DNA of 64,000 bases, taken from contig JAYFPY010000030.1 in assembly GCA_034927505.1 (NCBI GenBank), positions 1-64,000 of the forward strand, read 5' to 3'. A program made the translations under genes and the position numbers. This document shows positions 16,434 to 25,155 of the stretch, piece after piece; positions within the stretch are counted from its first letter, which is position 1, and every line of letters starts with the position of its first letter. Source of the stretch: RUG100 sp034927505. GTDB taxonomy: Bacteria > Bacillota > Clostridia > Peptostreptococcales > Anaerovoracaceae. The notes under the pieces are model-generated. The model had not been told where the DNA came from and did not search any database. It saw only the letters and a program-made list of their open reading frames with translations.

Positions 16434-17788
16434 AGAAAAAATCTATATCGATTTTAATAATTCTGATGGTACTGCTTGTTGTTCAGGCAGTACCTGTTTT
16501 TGCGGCTGAGGATGACCCGCCGAAGACCGACTGCGGAGCCGCTCTTCTTATGGATGCTAAGACCGGCGAAGTTCTGTACGAAAGCAACAGTACAAAAGCA
16601 ATGCAGCCGGCTTCTTTGACAAAGATGATGACGGCTCTTCTGGTGGTGGAAAACTTGGACATGAACGATACTGTTACAGTACCTAAGGAGGCTGTCGGCA
16701 TTACGGGAAACAACATCGGGCTGAAAGAAGGCGAAGTCTTCACTGTGGAGCAGCTGCTCAATGCACTAATGATCTATTCGGCCAACGATGCGGCTGTGGC
16801 TCTCGGCATCAAGGTGTCAGGAAATATAGACAGCTTTCTGGCGTTGATGAATGAAAAGGCCGCAAAGCTAGGCATGAATGACACTCACTATATCAGCCCC
16901 AACGGACTGGTGGAGAGTACCAGCCATATAACTACAGCAAAAGATATCAGCATAATTGCGCGTGAGGTACTGCGCAGCAAGACTTTGTCAAAAATCGTAT
17001 GCAAGACCAAGTATACCATCCCGCAGACCAATATGAGCAAGGAAAGAAAACTCAAGAGCACAAACAAACTGTTGTATGACACCAAGCATAAAATACAAGT
17101 GAACGGTCAGACAAGGACTCCAAAATACGAGGGTGCAGAAGGAATAAAGACCGGATTCATGAATGCCAGCGGCTATTGTCTTGCTGCGGCTGTAGAACGT
17201 GACGGAACGCAGTTTATCGCAGTAGTAATGGATGCGGGGACGGACCTGGCAAGGTATTCCAACGCCATTTCCATGCTGGATTACGGATTTGACAATTACT
17301 ATACATACAAGCTGATGGATAAAGGCGCTGAATGCGGAAGAGTGAAGGTAAAATACGGACACAACACATTCGTACAGACCGAAGCTGCAGGCGGTGCTTA
17401 CGCCACGCTGCCAAAACAGGCCAGCAAAGACGTGGCTGAGTCAAAAGTGTCTTTGGACAGCAATGTCAAAGCTCCGATAAAAAAAGGGACCAAAGTCGGA
17501 GTGGTAAATATATATGAAAACGGGGAAAAGACAGGTACCGCAGATATAGTCATAACGAAGACGGTAAAGAAGGGCGGTCCGTGGTCTGCCTGGTATATTT
17601 CGGATATTGCTTTCATAATAATATGTGCGGTGGTGCTGCTGCTGATCATCCTGCTGATAATGCGGGGAACGGGCAGAAAGAAAAGAAAGAGAAAACAGGA
17701 ATTCGAAAAACGAAAGGCAAGAGAACACAGAGCAAGAGAAATAGCCGCCGAGCGTGCTGACAAGCAGAGAAGGGAATGGCCTTATTAA
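16430..17788 (+). CDS. D-alanyl-D-alanine carboxypeptidase (S11, DacF/PBP5 type)
   Basis: A 452-residue cell-wall enzyme that trims the terminal D-Ala of muropeptides. There is a signal peptide (about 1-24). The SxxK motif is PASLTKMMTALL (about 60), SxN is YSANDAAVAL, and KTG is EGIKTGFMNASGY (about 240). A C-terminal membrane helix (IAFIIICAVVLLLIILLIM) is followed by a strongly basic cytoplasmic tail of about 40 residues. Most relatives end in an amphipathic helix, so this anchor is unusual. It overlaps apgM by four bases and abuts uvrC. Confidence 0.92.
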   Translation: MKKKSISILIILMVLLVVQAVPVFAAEDDPPKTDCGAALLMDAKTGEVLYESNSTKAMQPASLTKMMTALLVVENLDMNDTVTVPKEAVGITGNNIGLKEGEVFTVEQLLNALMIYSANDAAVALGIKVSGNIDSFLALMNEKAAKLGMNDTHYISPNGLVESTSHITTAKDISIIAREVLRSKTLSKIVCKTKYTIPQTNMSKERKLKSTNKLLYDTKHKIQVNGQTRTPKYEGAEGIKTGFMNASGYCLAAAVERDGTQFIAVVMDAGTDLARYSNAISMLDYGFDNYYTYKLMDKGAECGRVKVKYGHNTFVQTEAAGGAYATLPKQASKDVAESKVSLDSNVKAPIKKGTKVGVVNIYENGEKTGTADIVITKTVKKGGPWSAWYISDIAFIIICAVVLLLIILLIMRGTGRKKRKRKQEFEKRKAREHRAREIAAERADKQRREWPY

Positions 17789-19636
17789 ATGTTCGATATA
17801 CAGGAAAACCTGAAAAAACTCCCGGCTTCTCCGGGAGTTTATATTCATAAGGATAAACTGGGGCAGGTGATATATGTAGGCAAAGCCATATCGCTGAGAA
17901 ACCGTGTGCGCCAGTATTTCCAGTCGTCGAAAAATATGGACCGAAAGGTCAGAGCCATGGTCGGACATATAGCGGAGTTTGAATACATTACTTGCGGAAG
18001 TGAAATGGAAGCTTTCATCCTGGAGTGCAATCTCATAAAAAAATACAGGCCGAAGTATAATGTCCTGCTTCGCGATGACAAAACATATCCGTATATCAAG
18101 ATCACTACTGCCAGCGAAAAATACCCCCGAGTACTGAAGACCAGGATGATCGGGAGAGAGGGCGACAGATATTTCGGGCCTTACTCCGATGCAGGAGCGG
18201 TCAATCAGATGATCGATCTGCTCAACAGTATATACAGACTGAAAAGGTGTTCGGCGCAGAAATTCACGAAAGGGTTTCGCCCCTGTCTGAATTATCATAT
18301 CGGGCAGTGCGACGGGATATGTACCGGCAAAGTGGACCGGGAAAAATATCTTGAACGTGTGGGATCGGCTTTGGATTATCTGAAAGGCAGAAACAGAAAG
18401 ATAACAGACTACCTGAAAGAGAATATGGAAAAAGCCAGCCAGAAAATGGACTATGAAAAGGCGGCGGTATATCGGGATTATCTCCGGGCTGCGGAGTCTC
18501 TGTCGGAAAAACAGAGAGTCGTGCTGAAGGCGGACAAGGATATGGATGTTGTTCTGTCTGCCGGAGACGGGCACGTGGTCCTGTTTTTCATACGGGGCGG
18601 CAAGCTGACTGGGAGAGAGACATACGAGATGGCCCGTGGACCGGGAGACAGCAGCAGAGACGTCATAGGTGCTTTTCTAAAGCTGCACTACGGCGAACAG
18701 GCGGGTGGCCCTTCGGAGATACTGCTGAAAGAGCTGCCGGAAGAAACTGGAATGACCGGAGAGTATTTGTCGGATCTGTGGGGCAGGAAGGTCATTATCA
18801 CAGCGCCTCAAAAAGGTGAAAAGAAGGCACTGTTGGACATGGCGGACAAAGATGTGAAGGAGATGACCAAGACCATCGATGCCAGGGAGAAAAACAGGCA
18901 GGAACGGGAGACTGCTCTTGGAAGCCAGATGCACGATGTACTGTCCGTATATGGCGACCGCGGCCGATATGACGGCCAAAAGTACCGAGTCGAGGCTTAC
19001 GATATCTCGAATACCAACGGAGTGGACACTGTGGGGGCCATGGTGGTATTTACCGGATCCAAACCGGACAAAAAATCATACAGAAGGTTCAAAGTCAGGA
19101 CGGCGGCGGCTTCCGACGACTACGGCAGCATGCAGGAGGTCCTTGAAAGAAGGCTGAAGAGGGCTGAGGCCGGCGACCCGGGATTCAGCACCATGCCCGA
19201 TGCATTCCTCATAGACGGAGGCAGGGGACATGTTGCGGCGGCCAGGGCCGTGATGGATGAAATGAATATCGAAATACCGGTATTCGGGATGGCTAAGGAT
19301 GACAGTCACCGTACGAGAGCACTGGTATGGGAAAGAAATGGACGGTTCTATGAAGAGGAACTGCGCAGATTCCCGCTGCTGTTCAAATATATCGGGACTA
19401 TACAGGAAGAAGTCCATCGCTTTGCCATAGACTATCACAGAGGACTGCGGGACAAAGGAAAACTCCGATCGGTCCTGGACGAGATACCGGGAGTGGGGCC
19501 GGTAAAGAGAAATGCCCTGCTGGCAGAGCTGGGAAGCGTGGAAAACATCCGGAAAGCCGACGTCGAGCAGCTGTTGAAAGCGGACGGTATCACTGAAAAG
19601 CTGGCGAAAGCCATAATAGAATATTTTCGTTGCTAA
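17789..19636 (+). CDS. uvrC: UvrABC excinuclease subunit C
   Basis: A 615-residue DNA-repair nuclease that makes both incisions in nucleotide excision repair. It has the N-terminal GIY-YIG domain (SPGVYIHKDKLGQVIYVGKA), the central UVR helix pair near residues 210-240, the RNase H-like endonuclease domain (VEAYDISNTNGVDTVGAM, DAFLIDGGRGHVAAA) and C-terminal helix-hairpin-helix repeats (LDEIPGVGPVKRNALLAELG). Length is normal. It starts one base after the carboxypeptidase stop. Confidence 0.96.
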   Translation: MFDIQENLKKLPASPGVYIHKDKLGQVIYVGKAISLRNRVRQYFQSSKNMDRKVRAMVGHIAEFEYITCGSEMEAFILECNLIKKYRPKYNVLLRDDKTYPYIKITTASEKYPRVLKTRMIGREGDRYFGPYSDAGAVNQMIDLLNSIYRLKRCSAQKFTKGFRPCLNYHIGQCDGICTGKVDREKYLERVGSALDYLKGRNRKITDYLKENMEKASQKMDYEKAAVYRDYLRAAESLSEKQRVVLKADKDMDVVLSAGDGHVVLFFIRGGKLTGRETYEMARGPGDSSRDVIGAFLKLHYGEQAGGPSEILLKELPEETGMTGEYLSDLWGRKVIITAPQKGEKKALLDMADKDVKEMTKTIDAREKNRQERETALGSQMHDVLSVYGDRGRYDGQKYRVEAYDISNTNGVDTVGAMVVFTGSKPDKKSYRRFKVRTAAASDDYGSMQEVLERRLKRAEAGDPGFSTMPDAFLIDGGRGHVAAARAVMDEMNIEIPVFGMAKDDSHRTRALVWERNGRFYEEELRRFPLLFKYIGTIQEEVHRFAIDYHRGLRDKGKLRSVLDEIPGVGPVKRNALLAELGSVENIRKADVEQLLKADGITEKLAKAIIEYFRC

Positions 19637-19692
19637 TGGACGGTTAAAATGATATAGTAACGTTGTAGAGTATTATCAATGGAGGAGATGAA

Positions 19693-19959
19693 ATGGCTAA
19701 AGAAGCAGCACAGGTAGTAACGCTGGAGTTCGACGACGGAAAAGAAGTGGAGTGCACATTGGAAGGCGTGTTCACTTCGGAAGAACAGGACTATATAGCG
19801 CTGGTGCCCGATGATCGCTCAGGCGATGTATATATTTATAAATATATCGAGAAGGAAGATGGTGACTACTATTTCGAAGATGAGACCGACGAAGAAAAAT
19901 TCAACAAGGCCGTCGGTGCATATGAGAAATTGAAAGGTCACAAATCACAGGAGGATTAA
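19693..19959 (+). CDS. DUF1292 protein 1
   Basis: An 88-residue acidic protein with the DUF1292 pattern: VVTLEFDDGKEVECTLEGVF, then QDYIALVPDD and a 'VYIYKY' strand ending in FNKAV. DUF1292 members are widespread in Firmicutes, often near ruvX/alaS, and have no established function. GGAGGAG precedes the ATG. A second member follows after two bases. Confidence 0.85.
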   Translation: MAKEAAQVVTLEFDDGKEVECTLEGVFTSEEQDYIALVPDDRSGDVYIYKYIEKEDGDYYFEDETDEEKFNKAVGAYEKLKGHKSQED

Positions 19960-19961
19960 AG

Positions 19962-20246
19962 ATGGCAAATAATAACAATGAAGAAAAGGAATATGTGACA
20001 CTGGAATTCGAAGATGAAGACGGAAATATGGAAGAGATCGAATACACTGTGGAGAACTTTGTGGACGTAGGAGATCAGTCGTATATAGTTCTGGTCCAGA
20101 CAGAGCAGGAAGATGCAATAGAGTTCTACAGATTCGACGAGATCGGAGACGAGGCGGAGCTGAATCCGATAGAGGACGAGGATGAATTCAAGGCGGTCAT
20201 TTCCAAACTGCGTGAAACCGGATACGACATCAAAATCGAAAGCTAG
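19962..20246 (+). CDS. DUF1292 protein 2
   Basis: A 94-residue acidic paralogue of its upstream neighbour (YVTLEFEDEDGNMEEIEY, then QSYIVLVQTEQEDAIEFYRF). The ribosome site GGAGG lies in the end of the first gene. A terminator directly follows. The tandem pair looks like a local duplication. Confidence 0.85.
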   Translation: MANNNNEEKEYVTLEFEDEDGNMEEIEYTVENFVDVGDQSYIVLVQTEQEDAIEFYRFDEIGDEAELNPIEDEDEFKAVISKLRETGYDIKIES

Positions 20247-20252
20247 ATTCAG

Positions 20253-20276
20253 CGCCCTGAGTCATCAGGGCGTTTT
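20253..20276 (+). terminator. terminator after the DUF1292 pair
   Basis: CGCCCTGA-gtca-TCAGGGCG followed by TTTTAT, seven bases after the stop. Confidence 0.85.
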
Positions 20277-20294
20277 ATATTGCGAGGTATAAAA

Positions 20295-21674
20295 ATGAAA
20301 AACTACGATATTATCATAGCCGGTGCGGGAGCATCGGGAGTATTCATGTCATACGAGCTGACGAAGATAAAGAACAGCGCAAAAGTGTTGATGATAGACA
20401 AGGGAAGCTCTCTGGAAAAAAGGATCTGTCCCATCAGTGCGGGCAGGACAGAAAAGTGCGTAAAGTGCGAACCCTGCCACATCATGAACGGGTACGGAGG
20501 TGCAGGCACTCTGTCGGACGGCAAATACAACATCACCACGGAATTCGGCGGCGAGCTGCACAGATATGTGGGCAAGAAGAAAGCCATGGAGCTGATGGAG
20601 TATGTCGATAAGGTACTCTGCGAGAACGGAGGCGCTTCGGCAAAGCTATACTCTACGGCCAGTTCTGAATTGAAAACAACAGCATTGCGCAACAATCTGC
20701 ATCTGCTTCAGGCAAAGGTAAGACATCTGGGAACAGACAGGAACAAGGGCATACTGGCAAAGATATATGATTATACAAAGGAGCGGATAGATCATGTTTT
20801 CGATACAACTATCACAGATGTGGAGAAAACAGATGACGGCTTTATCGTTCATACAAATGACGGCAAAGAATATTCGTGCACAGATCTGATCCTTGCCACA
20901 GGAAGATCCGGATCCTCCTGGATAGCAGATGTCTGCAGCAAAATGGGCATCGATCAGAGGAGCAATCAGGTGGACATAGGAGTTCGTGTTGAGCTCCCCG
21001 CTGAGGTGTTCAAACACATCACCGATGATGTATATGAAAGCAAGATCGTATACAAGACTGAAAAATACAATGATATGATCAGGACATTCTGTATGAATCC
21101 TTACGGAGAGGTAGTAGCGGAAAATACCAACGGGATCGTGACTGTGAACGGACACAGTTATGATAATCCTGAACTGCATACTGAAAATACGAATTTTGCC
21201 CTGCTGGTTTCCAATAAATTCACCGAGCCGTTTGAAAACAGCAATGAATACGGCGAGTCCATAGCAAAGCTGTCTAATATGCTGGGCGGCGGAGTCCTGA
21301 TGCAGCGGTTCGGGGACCTGGTAAAGGGCAGGAGGAGCAGCGACAGGCGTATGGAGAAATGTTTTACAAGGCCGACTCTGAAAGCCACGCCCGGCGATCT
21401 CAGCCTGGTGATACCGAAGAGACAATTGGACAATATCATCGAAATGATATATCAGTTGGACAAGATCGCACCGGGAACGGCAAATGAAGACACTCTGCTG
21501 TACGGAGTGGAAGTTAAATTTTATAATTCCAGGGTCGCAGTAGACAAGGATCTGGAGACGAAGATCAAAGGGCTGTATGCTCTGGGAGACGGGTCCGGAG
21601 TTACTCATTCTCTGTCACAGGCCAGTGCCAGCGGAGTTTATGCTGCAAGGATCCTGGCGGACAAATACAAATAG
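20295..21674 (+). CDS. FAD-dependent dehydrogenase
   Basis: A 459-residue flavoprotein. The N-terminal dinucleotide motif is YDIIIAGAGASGVFMSYEL. A cysteine-rich stretch (EKRICPISAGRTEKCVKCEP) precedes GYGGAGTLSDGKYN. The C-terminal FAD-binding motif is GLYALGDGSGVTHSLSQASA. This matches the 'NAD(FAD)-utilizing dehydrogenase' family of uncertain substrate. The start at 20295 is preferred over 20280 because GCGAGG lies just upstream of it. The CPISAG and CxxCxPC cysteines may bind a metal or form a disulfide (inference). Confidence 0.8.
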   Translation: MKNYDIIIAGAGASGVFMSYELTKIKNSAKVLMIDKGSSLEKRICPISAGRTEKCVKCEPCHIMNGYGGAGTLSDGKYNITTEFGGELHRYVGKKKAMELMEYVDKVLCENGGASAKLYSTASSELKTTALRNNLHLLQAKVRHLGTDRNKGILAKIYDYTKERIDHVFDTTITDVEKTDDGFIVHTNDGKEYSCTDLILATGRSGSSWIADVCSKMGIDQRSNQVDIGVRVELPAEVFKHITDDVYESKIVYKTEKYNDMIRTFCMNPYGEVVAENTNGIVTVNGHSYDNPELHTENTNFALLVSNKFTEPFENSNEYGESIAKLSNMLGGGVLMQRFGDLVKGRRSSDRRMEKCFTRPTLKATPGDLSLVIPKRQLDNIIEMIYQLDKIAPGTANEDTLLYGVEVKFYNSRVAVDKDLETKIKGLYALGDGSGVTHSLSQASASGVYAARILADKYK

Positions 21675-21720
21675 AAAACACAAAAAAGAACGGTATGTGA
21701 AAAAAGAAGCCCATGAAAAA

Positions 21721-21746
21721 AGAAACCTTGTTGAAGGTTTCTTTTT
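21721..21746. terminator. bidirectional terminator between the flavoprotein gene and tRNA-Leu
   Basis: AGAAACCTT-gttg-AAGGTTTCT with T-runs on both strands. It ends the plus-strand flavoprotein gene and the minus-strand tRNA. Confidence 0.85.
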
Positions 21747-21747
21747 C

Positions 21748-21834
21748 TGGTGCGGATAAAGAGATTCGAACTCCCATGAATGTTACTTCACACGGACCTG
21801 AACCGTGCGCGTCTGCCAATTCCGCCATATCCGC
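21748..21834 (-). tRNA. tRNA-Leu (anticodon CAG)
   Basis: An 87-base tRNA with encoded CCA (21750-21748). The 5' arm GCGGATA pairs with TATCCGC. The D-loop contains AATTGGCAGAC, the anticodon loop is TTCAGGT (CAG), a long variable arm is present as in class II tRNAs, and the T-loop reads GTTCGAATC. Leucine identity follows from the anticodon and long variable arm. Confidence 0.95.
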
Positions 21835-21923
21835 AAAAGGCTGCGCTGAATTTTCAGCAACATTGATATAATATGATAAATATACACTTTTGTCAATACA
21901 ATATTTGTGTTAAAATCGGATAC

Positions 21924-22688
21924 ATGAAAAGAAAAAGTAAAAAGAAACGAAAAAAGATTAAAATACGTCTGAATAAAGTCACTTTGATATGCATCGCAGT
22001 CATTGCGGCGGTGGTGATCGCCGGAGCTGTACAGATCCACAACTACTTCAGCATAGCTGTTTCAGATACAGGCGACTACAGGATAAAAGGCGTGGATGTA
22101 TCCTCATATCAGGGCAATATCGACTGGGATGTGCTGGCGGACCAGGGTATCGCGTTTGCCTTCATAAAGGCGACAGAGGGCAGCAGCCATGTGGATAAAA
22201 AGTTCAGCTATAACTGGAAGAATGCGGCGAAGACAGACCTTAGGATCGGAGCTTATCATTTCATGAGTTTCGAGACCTCGGGCAACAAGCAGGCAGCCAA
22301 TTTCATCAAAAATGTGAAATCGACAGGCAATATGCTGCCTCCGGTCATCGATGTAGAATTCTACGGCAGTTTTGAATCAAAGCATCCGTCAAAGGAGGTC
22401 ATCTATAATACTCTTGAGACGATGATGGACGCCCTTGAAGAAGAATATGGGAAAAAGCCCGTCATATATACTACGACGTATATATACGAGACCTATCTGG
22501 CCGGAAGGTATGATAATGATATATGGATATCGGATCCGGAAATGGTTCAGCCTCTCATCGATGGTACAAAGTGGACATTTTGTCAGTACTCTTTTGAAGG
22601 CGTGATGAAGGGATACAGCGGTAATCTGAAACATATCGATTTGGACGTGTTCAACGGCAGCCGCATGGATTTCTTCAGATATGACTGA
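21924..22688 (+). CDS. GH25 lysozyme-like muramidase, membrane-anchored
   Basis: A 254-residue protein. A very basic N-terminus precedes a membrane helix (about 20-40, ICIAVIAAVVIAGAV). A glycoside hydrolase family 25 domain (about 55-254) follows, which cuts the MurNAc-GlcNAc bond. Active-site signatures are GVDVSSYQGNIDWD, FAFIKATEGSS and PPVIDVEFYG, with the catalytic Asp/Glu pair retained. The ATG at 21924 is chosen because upstream codons are not family-like, though its ribosome site is weak. It lies divergent from tRNA-Leu. Confidence 0.88.
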   Translation: MKRKSKKKRKKIKIRLNKVTLICIAVIAAVVIAGAVQIHNYFSIAVSDTGDYRIKGVDVSSYQGNIDWDVLADQGIAFAFIKATEGSSHVDKKFSYNWKNAAKTDLRIGAYHFMSFETSGNKQAANFIKNVKSTGNMLPPVIDVEFYGSFESKHPSKEVIYNTLETMMDALEEEYGKKPVIYTTTYIYETYLAGRYDNDIWISDPEMVQPLIDGTKWTFCQYSFEGVMKGYSGNLKHIDLDVFNGSRMDFFRYD

Positions 22689-22787
22689 AAACCATAAGCC
22701 TATTACAAATCCTTCACATAGTCTACATATTTCTCCAATAGAATGCATCATGTTGAAAAAAGAAAGAGACATGATACGGAGGAAATG

Positions 22788-23648
22788 ATGAAGACTAAAA
22801 TAGTTACGGTGATACTGGCAGTAATGCTGTTTATGGGAGCTGCTCCCGCTGCTTTCGCAGATGATCAGCAGCCGACGGCAAATACTGAACCTGCACAGGA
22901 AGAAACTGTACAGGAACAGCCTGCAGCAGATGTGACCGGAACAGAAGATACAAATGATAATAATACTGCGACCGAAGCAGGCAAGGATACAGTCGAAACA
23001 AAGACGTCGCAGGACAGTGCCTCTGAAACGGCAGCAAAGACTGTAGAACAGAATGTAAAACTTCAGGTTACTGTAAAGGCAACGGCCAGAGGCAACGGCA
23101 CCATAAAGGTGAAATGGACAAAGATCAAAGGCTCCAAGGGATACAAAATATACAGATCGGCCAGGAAGGACGGCAAGTACAAAAAAGTGTACACTACTAA
23201 AAAAGCCGGCAGGACTTCATGGAACGACAAAAGCAGAAAGCTGAAGAGGAACAGGACATATTACTACAAGGCAATACCGAGAAACAGAGCGGCTCTGACA
23301 GTAAAAAAGACAGTAACGGCTTCGAACGGGACGGCTGCTAAATCCGATTCCACAAAAGCCAGAGTAAAAAACACCATCAAAGCGCGAAAGAGCATGACAG
23401 TAAAGGCGACGGCTTATTCAGGAGGCGGACGATGCGCCAACGGTAAAAAATGTGCGGTAGGCAGGATCGCAGTTGACCCGACAGTCATTAAACTGGGAAC
23501 ATGGGTATACATCGACGGATACGGACTGGCACAGGCATGCGACACCGGCGGCGCTATAAAGGGAAAGAAAATCGACCTTTATTTCAACGGCGGCGAGGCA
23601 AAGTGCTCCGGATACGGAGTCAAAAAAGTAAAATTGTTTGTACTCTGA
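22788..23648 (+). CDS. secreted 3D-domain protein with an FnIII-like module
   Basis: A 286-residue exported protein. The signal peptide (about 1-24) ends AAFAD. A Thr/Glu-rich linker (about 25-90) leads to a fibronectin type III-like module (about 92-185, KGYKIYRSARKDGKYKKV). The C-terminal 3D domain is IAVDPTVIKLGTWVYIDGYG with AQACDTGGAIKGKKIDLYF, carrying the three conserved aspartates. 3D domains occur in lytic transglycosylase-like wall enzymes related to MltA/YabE. The start at 22788 has GGAGG at the right distance. Confidence 0.83.
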   Translation: MKTKIVTVILAVMLFMGAAPAAFADDQQPTANTEPAQEETVQEQPAADVTGTEDTNDNNTATEAGKDTVETKTSQDSASETAAKTVEQNVKLQVTVKATARGNGTIKVKWTKIKGSKGYKIYRSARKDGKYKKVYTTKKAGRTSWNDKSRKLKRNRTYYYKAIPRNRAALTVKKTVTASNGTAAKSDSTKARVKNTIKARKSMTVKATAYSGGGRCANGKKCAVGRIAVDPTVIKLGTWVYIDGYGLAQACDTGGAIKGKKIDLYFNGGEAKCSGYGVKKVKLFVL

Positions 23649-23669
23649 TAGACATATACAGCATCTCTG

Positions 23670-23696
23670 AACAGCATCCGAAAGGGTGCTGTTTTA
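23670..23696 (+). terminator. terminator after the 3D-domain gene
   Basis: AACAGCATCC-gaaa-GGGTGCTGTT followed by TTATT. Confidence 0.8.
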
Positions 23697-23778
23697 TTGA
23701 TGGTCAAACTGTTGACAGCAGACCGAAAAAAGGATATCATAAAAAAGAACAGATGTTCGCAAAAGGAGGCGGCTGATC

Positions 23779-25155
23779 ATGGCAAAAAACAAAACAGTAT
23801 TCGTATGTCAGGAATGCGGGTATGAGAGCCCGAAATGGATGGGACAGTGTATATGCGGGGCATGGAATACTATGATAGAGGAAAAGATCCCCGAGATAAA
23901 AACCGGAGACAAAAGGCGAAGGACCGGCGCTGCAGGGGAAAACAGGGCAAAGGCGAAATCTCTGCCTGAGATCACGGCGTCTGCGGATCAGGAACGCATA
24001 GATACAGGTATCGGAGAGCTGAACAGAGTGCTGGGCGGAGGCCTTGTCAAAGGTTCCCTTGCTTTGATATCCGGCGAACCGGGCATAGGAAAGTCTACTA
24101 TCATAATGCAGGCAGCGGATAATATTTCGAGGGATCACGGCAGGGTCCTCTGTGTCACGGGCGAGGAATCGGAAGAGCAGATCAGGATGAGGGCGGATCG
24201 GGTATGCCGCCGACTCAGCGACAGGTTTTATATACTGGCCGAGACCAACATGGAAAACATTTCGGCAGTTGCGGAAGAGCTGCAGCCGTCCTTCGTTATA
24301 ATAGATTCGATACAGACTATGTACACGGCGGATATGGATTCTGCACCGGGCAGTGTATCACAGGTCAGAGCCTGCGGCAATGAACTGATGCGCATCGGAA
24401 AGGTGAAGAATATACCGATATTCATAGTTGCTCATGTGACCAAGAGCGGCGAGCTGGCCGGGCCGAAGATCGTAGAGCATATGGTTGACTGCGTTTTGAA
24501 TTTTGCGGGAGAGCGGAATCAGGAGCTGCGGATCCTCAGATCGTTCAAAAACAGATTTGGGACCACCTCGGAGGTGGGAGCATTTGAAATGGCAGAACAC
24601 GGCCTGAAGGAAATAGAAGATCTGTCGAAGAGATTTCTAGAAGATATGGATGACGGCAGATCGGGAGCGGTGGTAACTGCATCATATGAAGGCACCAGGC
24701 CCCTGCTGATGGAGGTTCAGGCTCTGGCATCATCCACCAATATGAACTTTGCCAGAAGAACAGCTATAGGCATAGAAAATTCCAGACTGAACATGATAAT
24801 TGCAGTGCTGGAAAAAAGAGCCGGGATGCGGCTGATAGATCAGGATATATATTTGAACGTGGTCGGCGGCGTGAGGCCTGAAGGAACTTCGGCGGATCTG
24901 GCTGCCGCCCTGGCCATACATTCTGCGTGTACTAACAAGCCATGCAGCAGCATGACCATCGCTCTTGGAGAAATAGGCCTGACAGGGGAGCTGAGAGGGG
25001 TCCCCAGCGTTGATAAAATAGTGAAAGAGGCTGTGAGGATGGGATTCAAAAAAATAATACTTCCCAAGACGCAGGCCGCAAAGCTAAAGTCTCAGGAAGG
25101 CAGTATACAGATAATCGGCGTAAAGAGCATCGAAGATGCTATTGCCGTCTATTGA
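23779..25155 (+). CDS. radA: DNA repair protein RadA (Sms)
   Basis: A 458-residue RecA-like branch-migration ATPase. The N-terminal zinc finger is CQECGYESPKWMGQCICGAW. Walker A is GEPGIGKSTI (about 95), the RadA KNRFG motif is FKNRFGTTSEVG, and a Lon-like domain (about 290-458) contains RPEGTSADLAAALAI. AGGAGG precedes the ATG. In many Firmicutes radA is followed by disA. Here the next plus-strand genes are carD and the PIN/TRAM gene, with an inverted two-component system between. Confidence 0.95.
   Translation: MAKNKTVFVCQECGYESPKWMGQCICGAWNTMIEEKIPEIKTGDKRRRTGAAGENRAKAKSLPEITASADQERIDTGIGELNRVLGGGLVKGSLALISGEPGIGKSTIIMQAADNISRDHGRVLCVTGEESEEQIRMRADRVCRRLSDRFYILAETNMENISAVAEELQPSFVIIDSIQTMYTADMDSAPGSVSQVRACGNELMRIGKVKNIPIFIVAHVTKSGELAGPKIVEHMVDCVLNFAGERNQELRILRSFKNRFGTTSEVGAFEMAEHGLKEIEDLSKRFLEDMDDGRSGAVVTASYEGTRPLLMEVQALASSTNMNFARRTAIGIENSRLNMIIAVLEKRAGMRLIDQDIYLNVVGGVRPEGTSADLAAALAIHSACTNKPCSSMTIALGEIGLTGELRGVPSVDKIVKEAVRMGFKKIILPKTQAAKLKSQEGSIQIIGVKSIEDAIAVY

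Noticed and set aside
17441..18574. 377-residue minus-strand ORF opposite dacF and uvrC
   Set aside because: Histidine/phenylalanine-rich shadow frame, with no supporting signal.
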